Source: Chryseobacterium sp. SC28
GTDB lineage: Bacteria; Bacteroidota; Bacteroidia; Flavobacteriales; Weeksellaceae
Length of the DNA: 64,000 nucleotides
Reading direction: 5' to 3'
NCBI RefSeq assembly: GCF_003932955.1
Contig: NZ_QOVY01000010.1
Coordinates: 1-64,000 of the forward strand
The translations under genes were made by a program, and so were the position numbers. This document shows, piece by piece, positions 51,841 to 59,587 of the stretch. The stretch's first letter is position 1, and each line of letters opens with the position of its first letter. The notes under the pieces were generated by a model. That model searched no databases. It saw only the letters and a list, made by a program, of their open reading frames with translations, and was not told where the DNA came from.

Positions 51841-51885
51841 CGAGTAAGAAAGCCACCACCAGTTATTTGTGTTCATTGATTTCAT
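51808..51885 (-). CDS. trpL: Tryptophan operon leader peptide
   Basis: A 25-codon ORF reading MKSMNTNNWWWLSYS and ending GLKGLSVF, with three consecutive Trp codons at positions 9-11. An internal ATG at codon 4 could also serve as start. It ends 31 bp before the terminator stem and about 88 bp before trpE. Ribosome stalling at the Trp codons under tryptophan shortage would expose the antiterminator region just downstream. The gene is too short for automatic gene callers but fits the classic attenuation layout. Confidence 0.82.
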   Translation of the reverse strand: MKSMNTNNWWWLSYSLSGLKGLSVF

Positions 51886-51939
51886 CGGTTGATTAAATTC
51901 TTTTTAAAATGACAGATAGAACTGTCGTTTTGATGGTAG

Positions 51940-51970
51940 CAAATATAAAGATGATTTTGATAAATGCAAA
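51940..51970 (-). promoter_or_regulatory. Promoter of the tryptophan operon
   Basis: On the minus strand TTTG (51970-51967), 19 nt, then TATATTTG (51947-51940): an exact match to the Bacteroidota promoter consensus. Transcription would start about 50 nt before trpL. Confidence 0.7.
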
Positions 51971-52012
51971 TGTTTTTTGAGTTTTTTATCAGGATTTAGT
52001 TGATTTTCCGAG

Positions 52013-52480
52013 TTACAAGAAGGGTTTCATCTCGTCTTCGATGTTGCGGCGCAGATTCATCAGTTTGATGGCATATTCCTGCATTTGAACTTCATTTTCT
52101 GTGCTTGGGATCCATTTTGGAACTTGCACAGACTTTCCATTTTCATCAACTGCTACAAAAACAATGATGCAGTGCGTTTTCTTTTCGTAGGTCTTTTCAT
52201 TTATTTTTCGGGAATAGACGTCGATGGCGATGTGCATACTCGTGTTTCCAGTGTAGATCACGTGCGATTCCAGCTTCACAATTTCACCAATTTTGATGGG
52301 TTGATAAAAACGGATGCCTCCTACATACACGGTAACGCAATAACTTGAAGACCAGGTACTTGCACACGCGTAGCCCACTTGGTCTATCCATTTCATAACG
52401 CTTCCGCCGTGGACATTGCCGCCGAAATTGACATCTGTAGGCTCCGAAATAAATTGGAAAGTAATTGGTTTATTGTCCAT
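52013..52480 (-). CDS. Acyl-CoA thioesterase (YciA/BACH-type hotdog)
   Basis: A 155-residue hotdog thioesterase hydrolysing acyl-CoA. The active-site helix reads NFGGNVHGGSVMKWIDQVGYACAS, with the conserved Asn and Asp of the YciA/cytosolic acyl-CoA hydrolase group. GGIRFYQPIKIGEIVKLESHVIYTGNTSM and the AVDENGKSVQVPKW segment fit the same family. No signal peptide. It lies alone downstream of the trp promoter on the same strand and is not part of the trp operon, since transcription of trp starts after it. Confidence 0.9.
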   Translation of the reverse strand: MDNKPITFQFISEPTDVNFGGNVHGGSVMKWIDQVGYACASTWSSSYCVTVYVGGIRFYQPIKIGEIVKLESHVIYTGNTSMHIAIDVYSRKINEKTYEKKTHCIIVFVAVDENGKSVQVPKWIPSTENEVQMQEYAIKLMNLRRNIEDEMKPFL

Positions 52481-52829
52481 TTTTTAAAATTTTATCAAAT
52501 GTAAGGTTTTCAAATGTTTTTTGGGTATTCTGCAGCATTTCGATTTCGCGATGTCCAATTTCAAATCCCGTAGATTCTTACTAATCCCGATAATAAATTT
52601 TATAAAAATCTAATCGATAATTGAGATTTTAGATTAAAACTCTGTAACAATTTCCGGTTCATTGCCGCTCCGAATTTCAAATGTTATAAATGCCAATGTG
52701 GATGCTGTAAAGAAAAAAACATTGCTTTGAGCCTTAAAAATCAATGAAATGAGACAGTTACCGTGGTTGCAATAGAGGAAAAGACGACGACATACGCTCC
52801 ATGTGAAAAAAAATCCGTATTTATGCAAA
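52481..52829. other. Intergenic region with nothing recognisable
   Basis: 349 bp, AT-rich, between two diverging genes. Neither strand has a credible ORF, a clear hairpin or a repeat shared with the rest of the window. It presumably contains the promoters of both flanking genes, but no good TTTG-N19-TAnnTTTG match was found. Confidence 0.5.
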
Positions 52830-53192
52830 ATGAAAAAAGTATTTTATCTTAAAACTTGCGATACTTGTAGAAAAATATTGGGTCAATATGATACAAGAGA
52901 TTGGGAAATGCGAGAAATCAAAATCAACCCCATCACAGAGCAGGAAGTAGAAGATATGTACAAATTAGCGGGTTCTTACGAAGCGCTTTTCAACAAAAAA
53001 TCCAATCAGATCAAATTACAGGAACTAGATCCAAAAGCCCTTCAGGAAAAGGATTACAAAGAATTGCTGTTGGATCATTACACCTATTTGAAGCGCCCGG
53101 TCTTCCTCACCGAAGATGAAATTTTCATAGGCAGCGACAAAATCAATCTCGGCAAATTAAAAGAATATTTCTTATCCAAGAAAGAAAATTAA
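52830..53192 (+). CDS. ArsC/Spx-family thioredoxin-fold protein
   Basis: About 120 aa from ATG 52830; a GTG 27 bp upstream would add nine residues. The N-terminal YLKTCDTCRKILG holds a CxxC pair, the catalytic Cys in the ArsC/Spx family. LLDHYTYLKRPVFLTEDEIFIG contains the conserved RP motif with the arginine that binds oxyanions. It may be an arsenate reductase or one of the YffB/Spx-like relatives without arsenate activity; no ars genes are nearby. A weak terminator lies near 53217-53248. Confidence 0.82.
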   Translation: MKKVFYLKTCDTCRKILGQYDTRDWEMREIKINPITEQEVEDMYKLAGSYEALFNKKSNQIKLQELDPKALQEKDYKELLLDHYTYLKRPVFLTEDEIFIGSDKINLGKLKEYFLSKKEN

Positions 53193-53449
53193 GACATCAA
53201 ATTTGTACAATAAATCATCCGGAGCGCGCATCGTTTCGGATTTTTTTTAGTTTAAAACCATTTTGATTTACGCAATAACTACAAAAGCCAATGTTTTTTG
53301 CGTTTTAAGAAAAGTTAAAAAAAAAACAAGATGTCCTACAAAAGTGAGTTTTTCGTAATCCCAAAGATCTCTTTTTTTAGGATTTACTTTTGTGACTTTT
53401 GTGGTTTAACGATTTTTCCAACACAGAAAATTAATTGTAATTTCACACA

Positions 53450-54660
53450 ATGAAACGTTCCGGAACTGCAGATCTCCCGCTACATTATGGCCACGTTCCG
53501 GCTTGGCTTTATGAGCGTATGTCGAAACTCGGGCTCGCCATCGTGGAAGTGATTCTGACCGATTATGGCAAGATGAAGTTCTGAGAAGACTGGCAGACCC
53601 GTTTTGGTTCCAAAGTTTTGGTGCGGTGATGGGGATGGATTGGCATTCCTCCGGCATCACGACTTCTGTGATGGGTGCTTTGAAACGTGCCATCAATCCG
53701 AATTCTAAATCGCTCGGAATCTACATTGCCGGCGGAAAAGGAAAATTTTCTAAAGAAACGCCCAGCGAGCTTCTGAAAATTGCAGATTCCACGGGACTTG
53801 ACGGCACGGAACTCGTCCGATGCAGTAAACTTTCTGCGAAAGTTGATAACACGGCTATCCAAGATGGTTATCAGCTTTATCTTCATAATTTTATTTTGTC
53901 CGACGAAGGAAATTGGGCGGTTGTTCAGCAAGGGATGCACGATTCCGATGGCACGGCGAGGCGTTATCATTGGCTTTCTGAGAATGTGAGTTCTTTTGTG
54001 AATGAGCCTCATACCGGGATTTCAGGTGTGAATCGTGGAAATATTCTCAATCTGACTTCTTCCCAAGCAGAACAAAGCAGAAACGGCATTGTTGACATCA
54101 CAAAAACCGATTCCGACAAATGGATGCAGGATTTCCAAAGGTTGATTTTGCCGGCGCATCACGAGGTTTTGGCCAACGATGTGGATATGAAAAAACTGGG
54201 GAATATTCTTTGGTTGGCGAGAGAAAATCAGCCCGAGAATTTTGAGGAATTGCTGATGCTGAAAGGCGTTGGTCCCAGAACGATGCAGTCTTTGGCGCTT
54301 GTAAGTGAAGTGATTCACGGTGCGCCCTCCCGATTTGCAGACCCTGCGCGATATTCTTTTGCACACGGCGGGAAAGACGGACATCCGTTTCCTGTGCCTA
54401 CAAAAACCTACGACGAAACCATTGCTATCCTAAGAACCGGCATCGAGAAATCTAAGTTGGGAAATATGGATAAGAGCCAAGCCATCAAAAAACTTCACGA
54501 GATCGCGTTGAGAACAGAAGCGGACTTTACGCCGGATTTTAATCTTGAAAAAGTGATAGAAGAGGAGCGACAAAACTCTTGGCAATACGGCGGAAAAACA
54601 GTTTTTGGTGATGCGAAGCCGCTGAAACCAAATGGTGGGATACAGTTGAGTTTGTTTTGA
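53450..54660 (+). pseudogene. DUF763-family protein, frameshifted near the 5' end
   Basis: Starts at ATG 53450 with MKRSGTADLPLHYGHVPAWL and would run about 403 aa. At 53570-53571 GGCAAG should read GGCAAAG: adding one A turns DYGKMKF-stop into DYGKDEVLRRLADPFWFQSFGAV, which joins the main open frame (next ATG 53626). So one A is missing from a short A-run, either a real mutation or a sequencing error. The body contains HxH-like SSGITTSVMGALKRAI and a helix-hairpin-helix-type LLMLKGVGPRTMQSLALVSE. DUF763 is an uncharacterised family of bacteria and archaea; nucleic-acid binding is suggested by the HhH motif only. Confidence 0.82.
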
Positions 54661-54685
54661 TTAATTAGTTTGAAATTGAATAATT

Positions 54686-55675
54686 ATGGAAAAATATTTA
54701 CTTAAGATTGATAAATTGATAATGACTGGTTTTATTGACCAAACTGAGATTTTTACTGATTTTGAATTCTCAGATTATTTCTCTGATTTTGAGTATATAT
54801 ACAATGAACTTTTTAAAATTTTTGAGTTCGAAGCTAATAAATATTCTTTAATAAATTTTTATCTAATTTATAAAAATGCCTTTAATAATAATGCTTATGC
54901 TGGATTTAATAAAAACACATATATAATAAAATTCACATCGGGATTAGTTGTCAATGTAGTCAATAGGACATTAAAAAATGATGAATTAATAGAATACAAT
55001 AAAAGACACGAAAAATTTTCAAAATATCTTGATATTCCAGTTGAAAGATTAATTTATCAATTCTGCTTTTTATTTACATTTTATCACGAGTTTGCACATC
55101 TATTACAATTCACAAAAAGTGATAAATTTTACGAATTAGATGAAGAATCAGTTTTAAATACATATGAAAAAGAAAAACATTATCAAGAGATTGACGCTGA
55201 TACATTTAGTTCGATTCAATTAGCAAGACATATTAGTCAATATTGTAGACAGCATTTTAGTGACTCTATGTTGGAGATTTCTGTGGAATATTTTACTCAA
55301 ATAATTTGTTCAAACTTGTACTATTATATTTCAAATTTTGAACATAGTGAGAGCGAAATTTATTACTATGAAAGAAAACACCCACATCCTTTTATCAGAA
55401 TAGTTAATATATTAAATACTATAAATAGTTATCTTAAAATCGATATTAATCTAGTCGATAAAAATGTAAAACCAAAAAACCAATTATTACCAATATTTTC
55501 AGAAATAGAAGCCTTAAAATTGAATCAAGTTTATTCAAATTACAATTTTATAAATTATAAATTTGAATTACCAGCAAACATTGAAAAAATTGTAGAATAT
55601 TTGAATAATATTAAATCATATAAATCTCAAAATTTTAATTCTGCGTTGGAAATTTATAACAAAAATATTATTTAG
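54686..55675 (+). CDS. Putative zincin-like protein, unknown family
   Basis: A 329-residue protein that I do not recognise. It has HEFAH at 134-138 inside FLFTFYHEFAHLLQF and, 30 residues on, YQEIDADTFS (Glu168, Asp170, Asp172). This HExxH plus downstream acidic/AD pattern is that of zinc metallopeptidases of the IrrE/M48-like sort, so a zinc site is likely. No signal peptide or membrane helix. The gene is clearly more AT-rich than its neighbours (Ile, Asn, Tyr, Lys-rich; many AAT/TTA codons), which suggests recent acquisition. It has its own terminator. A cytoplasmic protease role, perhaps in stress or phage response, is speculative. Confidence 0.7.
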   Translation: MEKYLLKIDKLIMTGFIDQTEIFTDFEFSDYFSDFEYIYNELFKIFEFEANKYSLINFYLIYKNAFNNNAYAGFNKNTYIIKFTSGLVVNVVNRTLKNDELIEYNKRHEKFSKYLDIPVERLIYQFCFLFTFYHEFAHLLQFTKSDKFYELDEESVLNTYEKEKHYQEIDADTFSSIQLARHISQYCRQHFSDSMLEISVEYFTQIICSNLYYYISNFEHSESEIYYYERKHPHPFIRIVNILNTINSYLKIDINLVDKNVKPKNQLLPIFSEIEALKLNQVYSNYNFINYKFELPANIEKIVEYLNNIKSYKSQNFNSALEIYNKNII

Positions 55676-55681
55676 CATCAA

Positions 55682-55716
55682 AAAACGCCTCAGAAATTTC
55701 TTAGGCGTTTTCGGTT
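55682..55716 (+). terminator. Terminator between the zincin-like gene and fadE
   Basis: AAAACGCCT (55682-55690) pairs with AGGCGTTTT (near 55703-55711) with an inner AGAAATTTCT palindrome, T-rich on one side and A-rich on the other, so it can serve both converging genes. Confidence 0.75.
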
Positions 55717-55732
55717 ATTTTAAATTGATAAT

Positions 55733-57520
55733 TTAGTAAGACCCTTTCCCAATAAAATGAGCGGCAACTTTTTCTGTCAAGGCAATCGGATTTGGCGTGT
55801 TGACGTACTTTGTAAAACGTCTAAGTCCTGCCAGCATCATTCTTTGTTCGTCGCCTTCGGAGAAAGATACGATGCCTTCTTTGGCGCTGGTTGAGACGAT
55901 TTCCACCGCTTTATAAAGATTCAGTCTTGCCATCGCAGCTTCCACAGAGTCGGTATCGAAATGTTTCTCAGCTCTCAGGATGGCCGATTCTGCCATATAA
56001 ATTTGGTTGAGGATTTCGGAAGCATTCAGAAGCAGATGTTGTTGCTGCTCGATTTCCGTCATATATTTTTGAAGGGCAGATCCGGAAACCATCAGGAATA
56101 CTTTTTTCAGATTTTTGATGACTTCTTTTTCCTCAGACATATATTCTGAATAATCCGGAAGGTCGAAAGAAGGTATTCCCATCAATTCTTTAGCTACATT
56201 TTTTGCAGGCGTCAAAAGGTCGATTTTGCCTTGCATTGCCCGTTTGATGAGCATTCCCACGGCAAGAAGTCGGTTGATTTCGTTAGTTCCCTCGTAGATT
56301 CTGGATATTCTGGAATCTCTCCAGGCAGCCTCCATCGGCGTATCTTCGGAGAAGCCCATTCCGCCAAAGATTTGGATGCCCTCGTCTGCGGTGTGCTGCG
56401 CCAAATCGGAAACGTAAACTTTCAGGATAGAACATTCTACCGCAAATTCCTCCACACCTTTCAGCTCTGCTTGCTCGTGCTGCATTCCTCCTGAAACGAA
56501 TTCCTCAATTTTGTTTTCGATATCTTTTGCGCCTCGGTAGGTGCCTGCTTCGCTCACGAAAATGCCGGTTGCCATCTCCGCCAGCTTCTTGCGAATGGCT
56601 CCGAACGTGTTGATAGAAACGCCAAATTGCTTCCTCTCTGCCGCATAATTCAAAGAATGGTTAAAGATTCTTCTTTGTGCATCAAGACAAGCGGCTGCCA
56701 GCTTGATTCGGCCAACATTCAGTGCATTCAGCGCAATTTTGAAACCGTTATTTCTTTCGCCTAAAAGATTCTCTACCGGAACTTTCAGATCATTGAAGAA
56801 AACCTGACGGGTAGAAGATGCGCGAATGCCCAATTTGTGTTCTTCCTCGCCGAAGGTCAAACTATCCGGATTTTCCAGCTCCGAACGGTTGATGACAAAA
56901 CCGGTGATGTTTTTGTCGTCGTCTATCTTGGCAAAAAAAGTGAAAGTGTCTGCAAAACCGGCGTTGGAGATCCACATTTTCTGTCCGTTGATGATGTAAT
57001 GCTTGCCATCGTCCGACAATCTGGCTTTTGTTTTTCCGCTGTTGGCATCAGATCCTGCTTCGGGCTCTGTCAAACAATAAGAACCGAATTTGTTTCCTAC
57101 AGCCAAGTCCGGGAGGTATTTGTTTTTCAAGTATTCGGTACCGTAAAGCAAGATGGGCAAAGTACCGATTCCGGTATGGGCGCCGTAAGCAGTTGCTAAA
57201 GAACCCGTTGCACCGGACAGATAATCGCAAGCCAGCGTGGTAGAGACGAAGCTCATTCCCAGTCCGCCATATGCTTCCGGAACGGCGAGACCTAAGAATC
57301 CCATTTCTCCGATTTTCCGCATCACTTCTTCCGTGTAAGCATAGTCTTTTTTCTCAAATCTTTCCTTGTTGGGAACGACTTCTTTATCGATGAATTCTTT
57401 TGCAGAATCCCGTAGCATTTTTTGTTCTTCAGAAAGTTCTTCGATGCTGAAGATGTCTTGGGCAGTGATATCTTTTACGAGAAATTCGCCGCCGTTCAGT
57501 GTTTTGGTTTCGGTACTCAT
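55733..57520 (-). CDS. fadE: Acyl-CoA dehydrogenase
   Basis: FAD-dependent first step of beta-oxidation. The 595-residue protein is the long type with a C-terminal extension. Signature segments are GLGMSFVSTTLACDYLSGATGS, YCLTEPEAGSDANSGKT (FAD-binding, about 152-168), MWISNAGFADTFTFFAKI and the catalytic-loop RIYEGTNEINRLLAVGML (about 414-431). Last gene of the marR-fadN-fadA-fadE operon; a four-helix-bundle element separates it from fadA. Symbol used by function, not by orthology to E. coli FadE. Confidence 0.92.
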   Translation of the reverse strand: MSTETKTLNGGEFLVKDITAQDIFSIEELSEEQKMLRDSAKEFIDKEVVPNKERFEKKDYAYTEEVMRKIGEMGFLGLAVPEAYGGLGMSFVSTTLACDYLSGATGSLATAYGAHTGIGTLPILLYGTEYLKNKYLPDLAVGNKFGSYCLTEPEAGSDANSGKTKARLSDDGKHYIINGQKMWISNAGFADTFTFFAKIDDDKNITGFVINRSELENPDSLTFGEEEHKLGIRASSTRQVFFNDLKVPVENLLGERNNGFKIALNALNVGRIKLAAACLDAQRRIFNHSLNYAAERKQFGVSINTFGAIRKKLAEMATGIFVSEAGTYRGAKDIENKIEEFVSGGMQHEQAELKGVEEFAVECSILKVYVSDLAQHTADEGIQIFGGMGFSEDTPMEAAWRDSRISRIYEGTNEINRLLAVGMLIKRAMQGKIDLLTPAKNVAKELMGIPSFDLPDYSEYMSEEKEVIKNLKKVFLMVSGSALQKYMTEIEQQQHLLLNASEILNQIYMAESAILRAEKHFDTDSVEAAMARLNLYKAVEIVSTSAKEGIVSFSEGDEQRMMLAGLRRFTKYVNTPNPIALTEKVAAHFIGKGSY

Positions 57521-57541
57521 TTATAATATTTTTTTTGATTG

Positions 57542-57951
57542 AAGAATAAAGAGAAAAGATTAAAGACTTACCAATGCAATGTTTTTTGGAAGCCTGAAAT
57601 CATTCTCTGTAATTCGGTGATTTTATTTTCTATTAATTCAAATTTCGATTGTTCGATATAATCTCTTCTTGAAGAAATTATTATCTGCGTTTGTAATTCA
57701 TAAAGAGAGCCCAAACTGATTTCTAAAAATCTATTAAAGTCCTTTTGTGAAGTTCTGCTTGAACCTTCTGCAATATTGGAAGCAACCGAAATTGTACATC
57801 TTCTTATTTGAGATTTCAAACCGAATTCTTCATTTTTAGGAAAACTTTCTGTAATTGCATAAATTTCATCTGCTAATTCGAGGGATAATTTCCAAACATT
57901 CAGATTCTTAAAGTTATGTTTCATTAATAAAAGTCTTTTCTCTTTATTCTT
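57542..57951 (-). repeat. IVS-like element C: inverted heptad arms around a four-helix-bundle gene
   Basis: AAGAATAAAGAGAAAAGA (57542-57559) and its exact complement (57934-57951) form an 18-bp perfect inverted repeat. The left side continues with 7-bp periodicity (AAGAATA-AAGAGAA-AAGATTA-AAGACTT). The four-helix-bundle gene at 57568-57924 fills the 374-bp loop. It spans the whole fadA-fadE junction. Confidence 0.82.
57568..57924 (-). CDS. Four-helix-bundle (S23/Avd-like) protein
   Basis: A 118-residue intact member of the family: MKHNFKNLNVWKLSLELADE, the diagnostic SQIRRCTISVASNIAEGSSR (about 43-62), then FLEISLGSLYELQTQIIIS. It lies between fadA and fadE in operon orientation, 39 bp after fadA and 47 bp before fadE, enclosed by 18-bp inverted repeats. 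It has no link to fatty-acid oxidation by family. Probably the protein of a mobile or formerly mobile intervening element. Confidence 0.88.
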   Translation of the reverse strand: MKHNFKNLNVWKLSLELADEIYAITESFPKNEEFGLKSQIRRCTISVASNIAEGSSRTSQKDFNRFLEISLGSLYELQTQIIISSRRDYIEQSKFELIENKITELQRMISGFQKTLHW

Positions 57952-57963
57952 TTTTCTCCTTGT

Positions 57964-59139
57964 CTATAGCAACTCAAACACACTCGCCGCTCCCTGACCT
58001 GTTCCCACGCACATTGTCACGACGCCGTATTTGCTGTTTCTGCGTTTCATTTCGTCGAGAAGTTGGACGGTTAATTTTGTGCCGGTGCAGCCAAGTGGAT
58101 GCCCAAGTGCGATGGCGCCGCCGTTCACGTTCACGATGTCCGGATTCAATCCTAATTCTCGTACGATAGCTACAGATTGAGAAGCAAAAGCTTCATTCAA
58201 TTCAAACAAATCGATGTCGGATTGTTTGAGCCCAGCTTGTTCCAACGCTTTTGGAATGGCGTACATCGGTCCGATTCCCATAATTCTTGGCGGAACGCCA
58301 ACGGTGGAATAGGAGACCAGCCGCGCTACCGGTGTCAGGTTTAATTCTTTTACCATTTTTTCGGACATTATCATCGTAAAAGCAGCGCCGTCGGAAGTTT
58401 GAGAAGAATTTCCTGCCGTCACAGAGCCATTGGCTGCAAACACAGGCCGCAATTTCGCCAAAGCTTCCAAGGAAGTATCCGCTCTTGGGCCTTCATCTTG
58501 CTCAAACGCATATTCCTTGGTCTGCACTTTTTCCTTGTCGTCCAGGAAATTATATTTTACATCAATTGGAACAATCTGACGCTCAAATTTTCCTTCTTTA
58601 ATGGCTTTAATGGCTTTTTGATGAGAGTTGAAGGAGAACTGATCTTGCTCCTCTCGGCTGACTTTGAATTCGTTGGCTACGGCTTCTGCCGTCAGTCCCA
58701 TTCCCCAATAATAATCGGGATGTTTCTTTGCCAAATCGGTGTCAGGAATTGGTTTGTAGCCGCCCATTGGGATGTACGACATACTTTCTGCACCACCAGC
58801 GATGATGCATTCTGCCATTCCGGCTTTGATTTTCGCTGATGCAATCGCAATCGATTCCGATCCTGATGCGCAATATCTGTTTACCGTCACGCCCGGCACT
58901 TTGTCGGTGTCCAATCCCATTAATGAAATCAGCCTTGCGACGTTGAGTCCTTGTTCTGCCTCCGGCATCGCGCAACCGACAATCAAATCGTCGATGCGGG
59001 CGGGGTCTAGGTTTGGAACATCTTTCATCAGACGTTCTATCACAGTTGCCGCCATATCATCGGGGCGGGTAAAACGCAAAGAACCTTTCGGCGCTTTGCC
59101 CACTGCTGTTCTGTATCCTGTTACTATGTATGCTTCCAT
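57964..59139 (-). CDS. fadA: Acetyl-CoA C-acyltransferase (3-ketoacyl-CoA thiolase)
   Basis: Cleaves 3-ketoacyl-CoA with CoA to acetyl-CoA, the last step of beta-oxidation. The 391-residue thiolase has the nucleophile Cys90 in VNRYCASGSESIAIA, NGGAIALGHPLGCTG with the catalytic His (about 350), and the second Cys in CVGTGQGAASVFELL (about 380). Full length. It lies between two four-helix-bundle elements in the fad operon. Probably works in a complex with the multifunctional FadN-like protein upstream. Confidence 0.95.
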   Translation of the reverse strand: MEAYIVTGYRTAVGKAPKGSLRFTRPDDMAATVIERLMKDVPNLDPARIDDLIVGCAMPEAEQGLNVARLISLMGLDTDKVPGVTVNRYCASGSESIAIASAKIKAGMAECIIAGGAESMSYIPMGGYKPIPDTDLAKKHPDYYWGMGLTAEAVANEFKVSREEQDQFSFNSHQKAIKAIKEGKFERQIVPIDVKYNFLDDKEKVQTKEYAFEQDEGPRADTSLEALAKLRPVFAANGSVTAGNSSQTSDGAAFTMIMSEKMVKELNLTPVARLVSYSTVGVPPRIMGIGPMYAIPKALEQAGLKQSDIDLFELNEAFASQSVAIVRELGLNPDIVNVNGGAIALGHPLGCTGTKLTVQLLDEMKRRNSKYGVVTMCVGTGQGAASVFELL

Positions 59140-59159
59140 TTTTATTTTGTTGTATTTAG

Positions 59160-59580
59160 GTATTAATGTAAAATGTATTTACGATTTTAAAATGTTTGAG
59201 TATTAAAATTCTGCTTCAATTTTGCTAACATATTTTGTATGTGTTTGATTTCGGAGTAAATGATATTAAAATCATCATTTTTAAAGAATTGCAAATCTTT
59301 AGCAATTAATATTTGGGTTTCAAATTCGAATGATGAGCCTAATGCAATATTCAGAAAATGAGAAAATTGAGCATTTGTATCACGACCAGCACCTTCAGCA
59401 AAATTAGACGGAATTGAAATTACACTTCTTCTTGCCTGAGAAGTCAATCCGAACAATTCTTCTTGTGGAAAATTATTAGAAGACAAGTAAAAGGTTTTAC
59501 AAAGTTTCATCGATTTTGTCCAAACTTCTAAATCTCTAAAATTGTGCATCGTTAATACATTAATACTTTTTACATTTTAC
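59160..59580 (-). repeat. IVS-like element D: inverted arms around a four-helix-bundle gene
   Basis: GTATTAATGTA (59160-59170) and TACATTAATAC (59556-59566) are 11-bp perfect inverted repeats. A second pair, TGTAAAATGTA (59168-59178) and TACATTTTAC (59571-59580), adds to the complementarity. The motifs again show 7-nt spacing. The four-helix-bundle gene fills the loop. Confidence 0.65.
59187..59549 (-). CDS. Four-helix-bundle (S23/Avd-like) protein
   Basis: A 120-residue intact member: MHNFRDLEVWTKSMKLCKTF, the diagnostic SQARRSVISIPSNFAEGAGR (about 43-62), then FLNIALGSSFEFETQILIAK. It sits between the fadN-like gene and fadA, 38 bp after the first and 47 bp before the second, in operon orientation. 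It differs strongly from the copy in the next junction, so the two are not a recent duplication. Confidence 0.87.
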   Translation of the reverse strand: MHNFRDLEVWTKSMKLCKTFYLSSNNFPQEELFGLTSQARRSVISIPSNFAEGAGRDTNAQFSHFLNIALGSSFEFETQILIAKDLQFFKNDDFNIIYSEIKHIQNMLAKLKQNFNTQTF

Positions 59581-59587
59581 AAAACAT

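Noticed and set aside
52634-52828. 64-codon minus-strand ORF in the thioesterase-ArsC gap
   Set aside because: Cys/Phe-rich, no family resemblance, and no conserved features; likely chance.
48811-59580. Diversity-generating retroelement (Avd homologues present)
   Set aside because: No reverse transcriptase, template repeat or variable repeat was seen near any of the four genes.
48811-59580. 23S rRNA intervening sequence proper
   Set aside because: No rRNA sequence flanks the elements; they lie between protein-coding genes.
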